Shown one piece after another: positions 44,218-54,417 of a DNA stretch of 64,000 nucleotides. This DNA is from Platycnemis pennipes (Eukaryota > Arthropoda > Insecta > Odonata > Platycnemididae), in contig CAKOGI010000036.1 in the NCBI GenBank assembly GCA_933228895.1, positions 1 to 64,000 on the forward strand, in the 5' to 3' direction. How positions within the stretch are numbered: the first letter of the stretch is position 1; each line of letters opens with the position of its first letter. Under the pieces are notes generated by a model. It searched no databases. It was not told where the DNA came from and was given only the letters and a program-made list of their open reading frames with translations. The translations under genes were made by a program, and so were the position numbers.

Positions 44218-46966
44218 CTGTAAAAAAATTCAAACCATTAACGGAAGGAACCACAAATTTTGCTGCACTGCTACTGTAATTTCCCATCAATCAATGGAAA
44301 AAGAATTGTTCATGGCATATGCATGATTGAATTTCTAAGTAAAGCAAAAATTTTAAATGTAGTCAAGTACATGCTATACGTAACTCGGATTTAATTTCTA
44401 ATCTTCGTATGTACATCCAGAAAAATAAGTTACTAATTGTTTCGGATTTCCCTTTTAAGGTAACTCCAAACTCGATGAACGCTAATAACGTGGTTCACTA
44501 GAATCATCTTATTAATATCTCTAGGAAGAAGTACAGTAAAATCTTACAGTAAAAATTAATCAACTCCTATCTTTAAGTTCTCCTAGTGTTGTAACTGTTG
44601 AAGCGAGTAGTTTTCCCCGTTTAGCAGCATCAGAGTATCGTAAATGTAGATCTAGGGTTTAGTTGTCCAATCAAAAATAACGGCGTTATATGGTCAGTAA
44701 AAACATAAAGTAACTTCGAGTGGATTAACTAAAACGCATTTTTCCATTGCATTGGTCAACAGATTTCGTTGGCACCCGTCTCGTAACGATCGATTGAATA
44801 TCTTTTAAAAGGAGCAGGCCCACAAGAGGGTAATACAACATTAACCACGATTTACGAAATTATTTGATCGAGAAACGAAAAAATCCATGTGTGTTACATT
44901 GATATTTGCAATATGTTCTCATTAACATGCGAGTATGGGAAATGAACACACGTGAATTTCACACGATTATTCTGCGGGTACATCTCTCGGAATATCTCAC
45001 TATTCTTCGTACTTCCAGAAAAATAAGACACGGATTTCCCTTTCAAAAATAACTGCAAACCTAATGAACGTTAATAATTGAAACTGACTTAAAGTAAAAG
45101 TTACTTAAATTGGGGCTGAAAACTCACCTGGCCTTCTATTACCGCGTCCACACCAATACTGAGGACAGGCCGTCTGATCACGCGATCGAACGGTACGGTC
45201 TGGCGTGACGTCACCGAGACCGGACCAATCACCAAAGTGCAATGTGGAATTCGTCGTGATTAATAATTTCGAAAACGCTTAATTATTTTCGCTGTTTAAA
45301 TATTCTCTCGCTTATATTATTGCTGGATATGCATTTTGGATTTTGATAATTGCCTATATGGCTACAAGATTCGTTTTCCGAAATTAGTTTACTAAAAAAA
45401 ATTAATGGCGCCACCTGCTTTTACGTCTGTTAACTACTGCTTATGGCGGAAAAATGTGAAAAATACCCAATATACGTTGTTATCCTCAAGTTTCTGAAAA
45501 ATATCCTATAATGAAGTATTAAAAAGAAAAGAAATTATTTTCAAACAAATATTACACCATTATGCAACGTGCAGGGGTTTTATTTCGGGTCTACCAACAC
45601 TTATAGTTGCATGACATCTGATACCTGATTTCAGTTTTGCATTGATAGAATTATTGCAATTATTGAAATAGTTACATAAAAATTATTAGCAGATTAACAT
45701 GCCCATCGACGTTCGAATAGTAAGTCCATTTTCCTCTAATATTGTTAGCATTCAAATGAAAGAAACTCTTCAATAAAACCACTGGATATACTGCCAACCG
45801 CCCTTCTAGTTGCTTTCCGGTTATAATAGGATTGTCGTATATCTAACTCGAATTACAACAAAAATTAGCAGTTGCTAATATTTACCTTCCTACTGCCACA
45901 ACAACGAAATTCGTCGGCATCGTTCGCAGAATACTTCAGCTACCCAAAGCACATTTGGACGTGGGTAATTACATAAACATGGGAAATGGAAACCAACCAT
46001 GCAACCATTGCTTACCTTTACGGGAACACTAAGACACCGTCATTACAGTTAGCGTAGTAGATTCACTGCAACGATTTCCCGTTAATTCTTCTCCCAGCAA
46101 GGCACTTATAACCACGACGCACCACACAACTTGGTCACTCATCCAGTGATTCATTCAACTGAAGCACTACTATTCATATTTCACTTGCGGCGTTATGTTG
46201 GAGGATGAAACACTGCATGGTACTTGATAAACACTCAAAATTACGCTGGATAACGTCTTCTTGTGCATTAACATCTTGAGGAGTGTCAATTTACTAACAG
46301 GCTTCATTGGAGACAGGATTTGGTGAGGAACATAATATTCATGGTAATAATTCACGTTCACGGTACTTCTCATCATGATACGTCGCCAATCTTAGACATT
46401 CTCACTCACTGAAACACTAGCGGACACTTCTTGCAAAAGACTTAATACGAAAATCAGCCTCTTATTGCATGACGGAGTGGCCTCCAAGCATTCTCGCAAG
46501 GATTCCACACCACTGATCAGCTGTTCGGGATTGTGTTGTTGCCTCGTAGGATGGAAGCAAGGAACTAAGACGAAGATTTGCTTCGTTCATGAACTTGGAA
46601 GGTCGTGGGTTTCGCAATCGCTGAAATGACTCCTCCTCACTTTCGCTCTTACGGTCGAGAGCGAAGCACTTCAGAACAAAATGAGGCATATGGAATTGAA
46701 TGCCCTGAAGGCAGACCTCGTTGGAAATATTTCTGGCGACGTGAATGGAACCGACGAATTGAGCGAAATGCAATGAGTACGTAATCAATGTATTGACTGC
46801 AGTGTAATGCGTGTAGTTGGTGAAGCGTAATTACACTATTGAATTAAATGTAATGACTGGTATGTGATGTGTATAATGAGAGATAGTTTAGGATATATCA
46901 CCTACTTAGATGGTACGTACGAATACCAATGGTTGATCGCGGGGTCACCAGACGGTTAGTAAGTTT
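44218..46966. other. Mostly non-coding stretch with a promoter-like patch (copy 2)
   Basis: Same as 14447-17195. The copies are again identical by eye. Confidence 0.45.
45128..45231 (-). promoter_or_regulatory. Promoter-like patch and first-exon donor (copy 2)
   Basis: Same as 15357-15460: TGACGTCA, reverse CCAAT box, and donor CCAG|GTGAGT on the minus strand. Confidence 0.3.
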
Positions 46967-47172
46967 TTGCAGGAGAACTTTAAGCTAACCCAACTACCAG
47001 CATGTTTTTGCATTTTGGCCTTGTTTTATATCTTTTTTCAATTGTGAAGTTTAGTGGTATATAGTTAATAATCCTTTTTATGCTTGATATTTAATGCATG
47101 TTTGGCGTTAATTCAACCCCTGCCTCACGTCTTATTTGTGGTTTGCAGGGTATAATATGGATATGCTTAATT
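46967..47172 (+). mobile_element. CR1/L2-like LINE 3' UTR, diverged, plus strand (copy 2)
   Basis: Same as 17196-17401. Confidence 0.65.
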
Positions 47173-47173
47173 T

Positions 47174-47217
47174 ACGTATTACCCCGCATTCCACTGCTAG
47201 GGTGTGTATCAAGGGAT
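47174..47217 (-). mobile_element. CR1/L2-like LINE 3' terminus, diverged, minus strand (copy 2)
   Basis: Same as 17403-17446. Confidence 0.55.
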
Positions 47218-48162
47218 AAACCAACACTTGAAATCAAAAGAGATTTAAATTTACACTTACTTGTCATGCAGGCATGCAAAAATAGCAGTCCGTGCAGGCA
47301 CTAACTACAAAAAACTGATGCTACTACTTTGCTATGCTGTAATGTGTAATTACTTTGCGTAAAATGATAGATAATCATTCACGAGAACCGCATAGCTAAA
47401 TTGTTTTTCCACATCAATCAATGTAATTATTATTGATGAGTCATGAACTTAATGTAACTGAAGCAACTAATTAATTATAATTCTTTAGAAGATGCGTAAG
47501 AAAGCAATGTCCAAACATGAACTCCACACTATTGTTCTGAATCAAAATGTACAGCACCTATTCTAATTTCCTACTGTATCTTCGCTTCAATCCATTACTG
47601 TCCTCAAATAGTATTTGGTTGCTCAAGCTGGTTTGTTTAAATATTCAACTGGAGCTATAATGATATGATAAAGACTGACTCATTAACCATCCTACTCCAT
47701 TTCTCAAATTGAATCCTTGTAACTTCGTTGGTGCTAAAGATTCCGGCATCCACACACTGCGCAAGGACCCTCGTTTCCTTGGGTTCCCACATTATCAGCA
47801 ACTGAGAGGTAAATTGTTGTTACAATAATTATCGATAAGTCAAGAAGTGTTTAAACTGCAGAAATAAAATGTTTATTCTTTTCTAGGGCATATTGTTGAG
47901 CAATAATTGTTGGAAATGTTGAAGCATGAATTTGTTAAAGTTAGTTTCTACACACTGATGTCCTACTTCAAAATGTACAATACCTAATCAAATTCTCTTC
48001 AGTATCTTCGCTGTAAGATATTACTGTCACAAACATAATTCGAATGGTCTCGCCAGTCGCATTTCACATATTATCTGCAGCTACAATGATGATATTAAGG
48101 CTGACTCAGAAACTATCCTCTTCCATATCCATCATATAGGTTATTAATCTACTTCTTCATTT
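47218..48162. other. Non-coding stretch, possible weak internal duplication (copy 2)
   Basis: Same as 17447-18391. Confidence 0.45.
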
Positions 48163-48516
48163 ACCCCGCGAGCCACCGCGAGGGTGTGTGGCAGGTGAAT
48201 ATCACCAAGTATGCACTATTGACATGCAATTAGGATATTTAATGGAGAAAGGCCAGACAATAGGGTCACACGCAGCTAGATGGCCAGTATCTACGGAGTA
48301 AGATAGGGATTATTGGCTGTTATTACATTCATCATGCACTACTGACTACTCTAACAATATTTCACCTATTATCTATCCCTTTGTAACACTGCCTCTTAAA
48401 AGTTAGTGTGAGGAATGACATTTTAAATCTATCTCTCTAATCTTGTTAATCTATTCAAGCCTAGCATGAAACGCAGGGGCTCTCAATATATAGCCCCGGT
48501 GGTGTAAAAATTAAAG
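48163..48516 (-). mobile_element. CR1/L2-like LINE 3' fragment, minus strand (copy 2)
   Basis: Same as 18392-18745. Confidence 0.7.
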
Positions 48517-48541
48517 GATGTAGAAGTAGAGATCATCTAAA

Positions 48542-49088
48542 TCTATCTACATCTACACAATACCCTGCAAGCCACCACGAGGGTGTGTGGCAGGGGGTGG
48601 TTGCTCACCAAACATGCACTACACATCATGCATAAAAAAGGAATAGTATTAATATATTAGTAAGAACTACACTATTTAAAAAAGATAGAAATTACAAAGA
48701 AAACATGCAAAAACATTCTGTTAGTAGGGTTAGCTTTAAGTACTCATACCAACATGCAGCTACCAATGCTATTCATTGCTACTCTCCGATAGGACATATT
48801 TACCGTTATTCGAATCTCTAATTGTGCGAGGGAAAAAGGACATTTTGAATCGGTCAGTTCGGCAATCAATTTCTCTAACTTTATGATTATGGTCCAGTCT
48901 GCCATAGTAAGTTGGGGTTAGTAAAATATTTTTACATCATCACTGAAAATATTGCCTTGGAATTTGTGGAAGAGATTAAGTCTAAATTTCAACCTGCGAT
49001 CTGACAATGATTCCCATTTCAATTCATTTAATAGACTGGTTACGCTAATATAATTATCGTATCGTCCCTTTACAAATCTTGCCGAATT
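48542..49088 (-). mobile_element. CR1/L2-like LINE 3' fragment, minus strand (copy 2)
   Basis: Same as 18771-19317 but with G at 48861. Copy 1 has T at 19090, and another family member (near 12553) also has G here, so copy 1 carries the new mutation. Confidence 0.8.
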
Positions 49089-49796
49089 TACTTTATAATA
49101 ATCTTTACAAATCCATGCTGTGTAAGTAACCTCTCTTATCGGTGGGAGATGGTGGTCATCGCCCCCAAGGGAAGCTAGAGATACTGAGTGTGAAGGCCCC
49201 AGTGTCCGAAGTTTTAAGGCGAGGTAACTGAGACACCAATGTCTTTAGGCCGTTTTATACGGTCATTTGATACTGCGCAGGCTCTTGCGAGAACACTTGC
49301 GCAAGAAATATTGCGCCGTGTAAAGCGACGACGGGCAGCGGCACTGTGCGAACGCTTTTGCTACCAAATTAGAACGTGTTCTAATCTGATGCATGTGTTC
49401 GCGCAAGTTTGAAGTTAATTTCTCTCACTAGATGGTGCAGATGTAGCAGAAACGAATGGCCTGGGGAATTCTAGCAATTAAATAGGTTGTAGACGATTGA
49501 GTTGGGTGTTTTTGTTTGCACTCAACCCCATAGGTGGTGAATAAAATGCAATAATGATGAGCTGGGCGATTATTCACGTGGAATGTTAAATTTCGTGCGT
49601 ATAGGAATAACCTGTTACCATGGCCCACATCCGTTCGTTCGTGATGAAAATTTTGGGCAAAGTATACGGGACTAGGGTCTCCACTATTATGTTTACATTA
49701 TGGCTTAAAACATATCTCAAAGTGGTGGTAATTTATCGCATCTTTCACGTCCAATTAATTGCTACTTCATAGACCTTGACGTTATGCGATAAACAT
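49089..49796. other. Non-coding stretch with a possible small inverted repeat (copy 2)
   Basis: Same as 19318-20025. Confidence 0.4.
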
Positions 49797-49816
49797 CTAC
49801 ATCTACATGATACCGT

Positions 49817-50624
49817 TTTTAACCCACCTTCCGGGGATTCAACTGTCGTGTCACCTGACCTCTTTCAGCGGTTGATGCAACCAATTGACATTTCCTGTAA
49901 TGGTATTGAAAAATTACTTAAAGGTATAAGCCCCAACAAATCTCCTGGCCCTGATCAAATTCCCTCCCGCGTATATAGAGAGTTAGCATCCGAAATTTCC
50001 CCCTACCTTGAAATAGTATTTAATAAATCCCTGACCGAACACGTCGTACCGATGGACTGGAAAGCAGCCGATGTAACACCCATTTTTAAAAGTGGCGATA
50101 GGGAGCAGCCATCTAACTACAGACCTATATCCCTCACATCCATTTCATGCAAGGTCCTAGAACATATAATTGTCAGTTCAGTCATGGGACACCTAGATAG
50201 CCAGAATTTATTGTCCAATGTCCAGCATGGCTTCCGAAAGAGCAGATTGTGTGAAACCCAACTTGCTCTCTTTTCCCACGATATTTTAGTTTCTGGCGAA
50301 AATAATATTCCAGTGGATGCTATATTTCTCGACTTCAAGAAGGCTTTTGACAAGGTTTCTCACAGCAAACTAATTTTGAAGTTAAAATCTTATGGGTTAG
50401 ACAGTAACATTATATCATGGATTAATGATTTTCTGCATGATCGGGTTCAAAGGGTTGTTTTGGACGGTGTTTCCTCACCGGCAATTAAATTCACTTCGGG
50501 TGTCCCACGAGGTAGTGTGATAGGTCCTCTCCTATTCCTTTTGTATATTAATGATATCCAAAAGGTGGTAAAAAGTAAGCTTCGTCTATTTGCCGATGAC
50601 GCAGTAGTGTACAGGGAAATTCTA
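49817..50624 (+). pseudogene. LINE ORF2 reverse transcriptase domain (copy 2)
   Basis: Same as 20046-20853. T at 50248 replaces C, a CpG-type change that turns Ser into Leu in the FRKSR motif region. Confidence 0.85.
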
Positions 50625-50672
50625 TCCTTGATGGACCGCAGGGGCTCAACATCTAGTACCTGAACCTCGGTA

Positions 50673-50788
50673 AAATTGCCATGCGAATTAGGGATCCTGG
50701 GTAGCGTAGTGGTCTGCGCAGTGGCCCGGAAAGCCAAAGGTCCGTGGTTCGATTCCCGGTCCAGGTGAATTTTTTCGCATGGCAATTT
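50673..50788. repeat. 15-bp perfect inverted repeat around tRNA-like module (copy 2)
   Basis: Same as 20902-21017. Confidence 0.9.
50695..50766 (+). tRNA. tRNA-like sequence, probably not a functional tRNA (copy 2)
   Basis: Same as 20924-20995, with intact A- and B-box-like motifs. Confidence 0.6.
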
Positions 50789-50794
50789 ATGTGT

Positions 50795-51204
50795 ACTTTT
50801 CCCTTGTTAGACCTCATTTGGAATATGCTGCCAGTGTATGGGATCCCTACGAAATCGGTCTAAGTAATGAACTTGAACGTGTGCAGCGAAGATCGGCAAG
50901 ATTTGTAAAGGGACGATACGATAATTATATTAGCGTAACCAGTCTATTAAATGAATTGAAATGGGAATCATTGTCAGATCGCAGGTTGAAATTTAGACTT
51001 AATCTCTTCCACAAATTCCAAGGTAATATTTTCAGTGATGATGTTAAAAATATTTTACGAACCCCAACTTACTATGGCAGACTGGACCATAATCATAAAG
51101 TTAGAGAAATTGATTGCCGAACTGACCGATTCAAAATGTCCTTTTTCCCTCGCACAATAAGAGATACGAATAACGGTAAATATGTCCTATCGGAGAGTAG
51201 CAAT
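50795..51204 (+). pseudogene. LINE ORF2 C-terminal domain, cut by the Polinton (copy 2)
   Basis: Same as 21024-21433. The open frame runs on into Polinton sequence to 51279, giving a meaningless chimeric C-terminus. Confidence 0.8.
51199..51204 (+). repeat. Putative 6-bp Polinton target site, left copy
   Basis: AGCAAT precedes the Polinton start. In the unfilled site of copy 1 (21428-21433) it is followed by GAATAG. Polintons duplicate 6 bases, so the right end outside the window should be followed by AGCAAT and then GAATAG. Confidence 0.6.
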
Positions 51205-52690
51205 AGTAGTAGGAGATTGGCGGAATCAGGCCGAGGTCATCCGCGAAGCTCTATTCCCTTTCACTTTTGCGCACTCTAGCTGAGCTAGGCCGACGTCACA
51301 CCTCTGCCCGGGAGAACATACACCCCCATGAACTCATCTGCAGCAATAGGTCATACATCCATGAGCATGAAATCAGCTCTGCCCGGGGAAATGTTCGAAT
51401 ACGGTTACGTAAATGAGAAATTTAGTTCACTAGACAACACCCTTTTACATAATGCCCCCTCCACGGCGCCTAACTCCCACCATCAACCCTTCTTAGCAGT
51501 ATATAAGCCTGTACTGCGAGCTACTCTATACCAGCATTTGAAAGATTAGCTCTCAAATATGGTCCAACAGGCATCATCACTTAGCTTTCAACAAGAGAAC
51601 TTCCATCTCGGGATCGCTGACCTCAGGTGAATATATTTTCGATAGCCCCCAAAAGCTATCGGAATTTTTTATCTTAAATCTAACTAATAGATGAACTTCA
51701 GAATGGTATTATGCTGAAGTCCTAAAATTCGCTTTATTCACAAAGCAGATTAATACCAAGATATATCGAATACCATGATATTCGAATTTTATGTAAGCAA
51801 AAGGGGGGGGGGGATTGTTATCATTACCAATGTGACAGCTTCGAACTAAGATCCGTATACTTTACCTCCTGACTCAACTCTCCTTGATGGGGGGAAATAT
51901 GTGAGGAAAGTCCCAGAGACAAGTAATTGGGAAATTAATGAACTAACATAAGAAAGGGATAAATGACGTCGCAGTATACCAATTCTAAGATTATAATACT
52001 ATTAAATATACCAATATGATTCCACCATCAAAAATATATTGATTAAGAGACGATAAACAGATCTCCACCAACCTCAAAATCTTTCACGCGAGTTAATAAG
52101 ACGCGAGAATCAGCGTTCCGCTTCGAAGGCGAGAGCCACATCATCTCTCTCTAGCGAGTTCGCTCGCTCTCCGAAGAGCTCGCTCCGCGAACCATCGCTT
52201 TCTCGCCCTCTCTCCCCGAAGCCCCACGACATCAAGCGGTCGGGGACGGAACTGTCCTTGTCGTGGCGGCGGGAACACAAAATAACTTTCCCACAAACGC
52301 TTTTTGGAAGCATCCCGCTCCAGAATCATTAATACAACGTGTCCAGGTGGACTATTAGATTATATCAATTCAGAGTCATAACATTCAATCTGGATAATTC
52401 ACTTTTTAGTTGGAAATTAACACAGAAAACAGTTAAAACATCAATACGAACTATTTAATCATTTAAGAAAAAATCTTTTCACTGTAGAGATTCTGAATTC
52501 AATGTCTATAGAATGACGTCTTCTGCTAATTAGAAAATTTAACTTAATAACGATCTCCACTATTTGAGCAGATAAAATCTAAATTTCAAATTACCCATCA
52601 AGTAAACTAAATTATTATTTTCATTTATTATATCCTCAAGAGGAAGGGTTATTCAATAAATGAAACGCATTGCATATAGGTTTTACAAAA
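51205..52690. other. Polinton left terminal region, non-coding
   Basis: It should contain the terminal inverted repeat, whose partner lies outside the window, so its length cannot be measured. It has a TATA box and splice donor (see 51500-51626), a hairpin CGATAGC/GCTATCG (51640-51661), an 11-G run near 51805 and a GC-rich island at about 52100-52330. Open frames such as 51328-51549 cross the TATA box and have no known relatives. Confidence 0.6.
51500..51626 (+). promoter_or_regulatory. TATA box, leader exon and splice donor in the Polinton end
   Basis: TATATAAG at 51500-51507 is followed about 20-30 bases later by pyrimidine-rich start-like sequence. A good donor CTCAG|GTGAAT lies at 51626/51627. 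It points away from the minus-strand genes. But if it lies in the terminal inverted repeat, its mirror copy at the right end would point into the gene block and could splice to the acceptor at 63982. Confidence 0.4.
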
Positions 52691-52691
52691 A

Positions 52692-52697
52692 TTTATT
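52692..52697 (-). terminator. Polyadenylation signal candidate for the Polinton genes
   Basis: AATAAA on the minus strand (TTTATT on plus) lies just downstream of the last minus-strand reading frame. It is the first good candidate after the gene block. Confidence 0.4.
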
Positions 52698-52758
52698 TCA
52701 TTTTTTTTAACATATTTCATTATTAACACAGAAATAAACTAGCTTGTAACAATTGTAT

Positions 52759-53106
52759 TTATAGCACATTTTTTTGAGAATATAACTTCAAAGTATCCAT
52801 GCAAATACCTTTGGGAAGAAGACTAGTCAAGAACGACTTTTTAACATCTTTTGTGAATAAAAACTGATATTTATTTGTGTATTTAAATAATATACTCTCC
52901 AGTTCTGAATAATCTACATCTCCAGAGTATTCATTCAGACCATGATAATTGTTCTTTAACCGAAACGAGTCTTTCGCGTACAGAAATCTTGCCGGCGATT
53001 TGAAAAGCCACACATTACAACATTTCGTTTACACATTAATGATAGTTAATTCCTTGACTATGTAACCATCATTTGTGGTGAATCCTTGGAATTCGATATA
53101 GCACTC
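52759..53106 (-). pseudogene. Exonuclease-like Polinton protein, interrupted and truncated
   Basis: From about 53094 the minus strand reads YIEFQGF and YIVKEL, then a TAA stop, then LFKSPARFLYAKDSF, NNYHGLNEYSGDVDY and on to a stop at 52759. These motifs (QGF, KEL, WLxxNYHG, a Tyr-x-x-Leu block) are common in a widespread insect transposon protein with a presumed DnaQ/RNase-H-like exonuclease fold. The lower open part has no ATG (only GTG at 53013). The Cys-rich C-terminal end of the family is missing. So it is broken by at least one stop and a truncation, unless it is an exon of something larger. Confidence 0.5.
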
Positions 53107-53111
53107 ATGAC

Positions 53112-53217
53112 GTAATCTCTCAAACTTGCGAGATTTTTTTCATCTAACGCCAGAGGTTCAAGAGATTACAAGAGTTTCTGACTTGCAGAATTTTACCTCG
53201 TGCCAGAGGTCAGAAAC
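53112..53217 (-). other. Two adjacent hairpins with similar loops and different stems
   Basis: Hairpin 1 pairs GTAATCTCT (53112-53120) with AGAGATTAC (53161-53169). Hairpin 2 pairs GTTTCTGAC (53174-53182) with GTCAGAAAC (53209-53217). Both 9-bp stems are perfect and unrelated in sequence. Both loops contain CTTGC near one side and GCCAGAGG near the other. Loop 1 can form a further small stem (AGAT/ATCT). Confidence 0.6.
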
Positions 53218-53259
53218 ACTTTGCAACGCACACACTCATGTAATCAAAGTACAACCAAG

Positions 53260-53853
53260 TTATACCTTTTGATTACCAGACACATCATTCAACATGAGCA
53301 CCATCTCAAATTCCAATCTTTCCAGATCATATTCAGTGATTTCGTTAGATAACCCGGTAGCGAGAAATTGTCTAACCTTATCACGGCTGTCCGAAAGTCT
53401 CCGAAGAAATAGATTTATCAGAGTGGAGAGTTTTAACAGCTTTTCCCATTCATCAACATTAAGATTAAATGAACTCTTTGATAAAATATTTTTTATGGAC
53501 AAATGCCGCTTCCCAAAGTAATTTGCGTAGGACAAGCACTTTGAAGAGAGCTGATCTTTTAAACCAATATATAGATAATTACTCACTGATTTTTCTAAAT
53601 TTATAACATTAGTCCATTCACTGTGTGAAACAATAACACTTTTCTTATTTGCTTGATTAAATTGCACTACTGGTTCAAAGTCTCTGCTGGGATCGTAGCC
53701 CACACAAACACTTTTTGAATTTACACCATTCAGATAATACACTGTTTGAAGCAGTAAATTATTGCTATCACAAGATGATCGAGGAACGGGATGATGTCCA
53801 GACGGTCTCTTCCTCTTAATGGGCGGGGACTCTTTCTGCGATGGCGACAGCAT
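53260..53853 (-). CDS. Polinton protein of unknown function, 197 aa
   Basis: The start is set at the first ATG (53853). The frame is open further up only from a TTG. The N-terminal part is polar with a nuclear-localisation-like PIKRKRP near residue 11. The rest is mixed alpha/beta with LLLQTVYYLNGVNSKSVCVG and KKSVIVSHSEWTNVINLEKS, and a charged helical end. Directly before the stop is a donor-like CAAAAG|GTATAA, so splicing into the next frame is possible. I do not recognise a domain. Its position next to the capsid and protease genes suggests an accessory or regulatory role. Confidence 0.65.
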   Translation of the reverse strand: MLSPSQKESPPIKRKRPSGHHPVPRSSCDSNNLLLQTVYYLNGVNSKSVCVGYDPSRDFEPVVQFNQANKKSVIVSHSEWTNVINLEKSVSNYLYIGLKDQLSSKCLSYANYFGKRHLSIKNILSKSSFNLNVDEWEKLLKLSTLINLFLRRLSDSRDKVRQFLATGLSNEITEYDLERLEFEMVLMLNDVSGNQKV

Positions 53854-53885
53854 GATGACTGACGATCGACGAGATATTATCTTAC

Positions 53886-54407
53886 TTAAGAGGGATGAGG
53901 TGGAGGAGGGGTGGGGGAACAGTCGTTGGAGCAAGGCTCAACTTCTGCTTTGAGGCGGTTATATTGCATCCATTGAGCGAGGGAATGAGCATCTCGGAGT
54001 GCGCACGTGCTGTTACGCAACTTATGGCATGGGTTCAGACAGGAAAAGGTGGGGAAGGAACATTTTTCAGGTGCTGGACAACGGAGTTCTTTCTTTAAGG
54101 AGATGAAGGTACGGTCTGTTAGGTCGGAGAGGAACTCACACTCGGCTTCGCTATATGCATACAGAGAGGTTGCTCCTTCAATGATGGCCTCCAAGGCGGG
54201 TAGAAGCTCCACATGAGAGATGAATCCATGATCGAAGGTGGTCTCCTCACAGTTTAGCGGGTCATGTAACCGCAGCTTTTTTCCACCAGCTATAAGCCTC
54301 CCATTCTTCTTAAAACTCCCCCAAAACAGACGATTTGAGTCAATATTCACTGCAGCCAGCTCTATCACCCCACCCTTAGAGAAACACACAGAAGTGACGA
54401 TATGCAT
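53886..54407 (-). CDS. Exonuclease-fold-like Polinton protein, 173 aa
   Basis: It begins with ATG at 54407. The pattern resembles an RNase-H-like/DnaQ-type fold seen in many insect transposon proteins: a first strand with VIELAAVNID, then FDHGFISHVELLPALEAII, YAYSEAECEFL, and a Cys-rich end with STCALRDAHSLAQWM. The acidic catalytic residues of active DnaQ enzymes are not clearly all present, so activity is uncertain. It could also be a structural derivative. It overlaps the upstream end of the next frame only if that one used its TTG start. The protease gene ends just before it. Confidence 0.6.
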   Translation of the reverse strand: MHIVTSVCFSKGGVIELAAVNIDSNRLFWGSFKKNGRLIAGGKKLRLHDPLNCEETTFDHGFISHVELLPALEAIIEGATSLYAYSEAECEFLSDLTDRTFISLKKELRCPAPEKCSFPTFSCLNPCHKLRNSTCALRDAHSLAQWMQYNRLKAEVEPCSNDCSPTPPPPHPS

Positions 54408-54417
54408 TCCGGAGAGT

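Larger units (their letters stand above)
29734..51204. repeat. Large near-identical duplication, copy 2
   Basis: This is the second copy of 1-21433. It ends at 51204, where the Polinton begins. In copy 1 the LINE continues undisturbed at the matching point. Specific differences are a divergent patch at 43970-44217 and a few single bases. The left limit of the homology is not visible, since copy 1 begins at the window edge. Confidence 0.97.
49797..51204 (+). mobile_element. CR1/L2-like LINE, plus strand, cut by the Polinton (copy 2)
   Basis: Same as 20026-21433. The last coding triplets and the 3' UTR are missing here because the Polinton starts at 51205. They are expected on the far side of it. 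Confidence 0.85.

Noticed and set aside
51328..51549. 73-codon open frame in the Polinton left end
   Set aside because: It crosses the TATA box, lies in the presumed terminal repeat and has no relatives I know.
52110..52313. Minus-strand open frames in the GC-rich island
   Set aside because: Several frames are open at once because of base composition. No domain or good start.
53886..54098. Plus-strand open frames over the Polinton genes
   Set aside because: They are shadows of the minus-strand genes. All recognisable motifs are on the minus strand.
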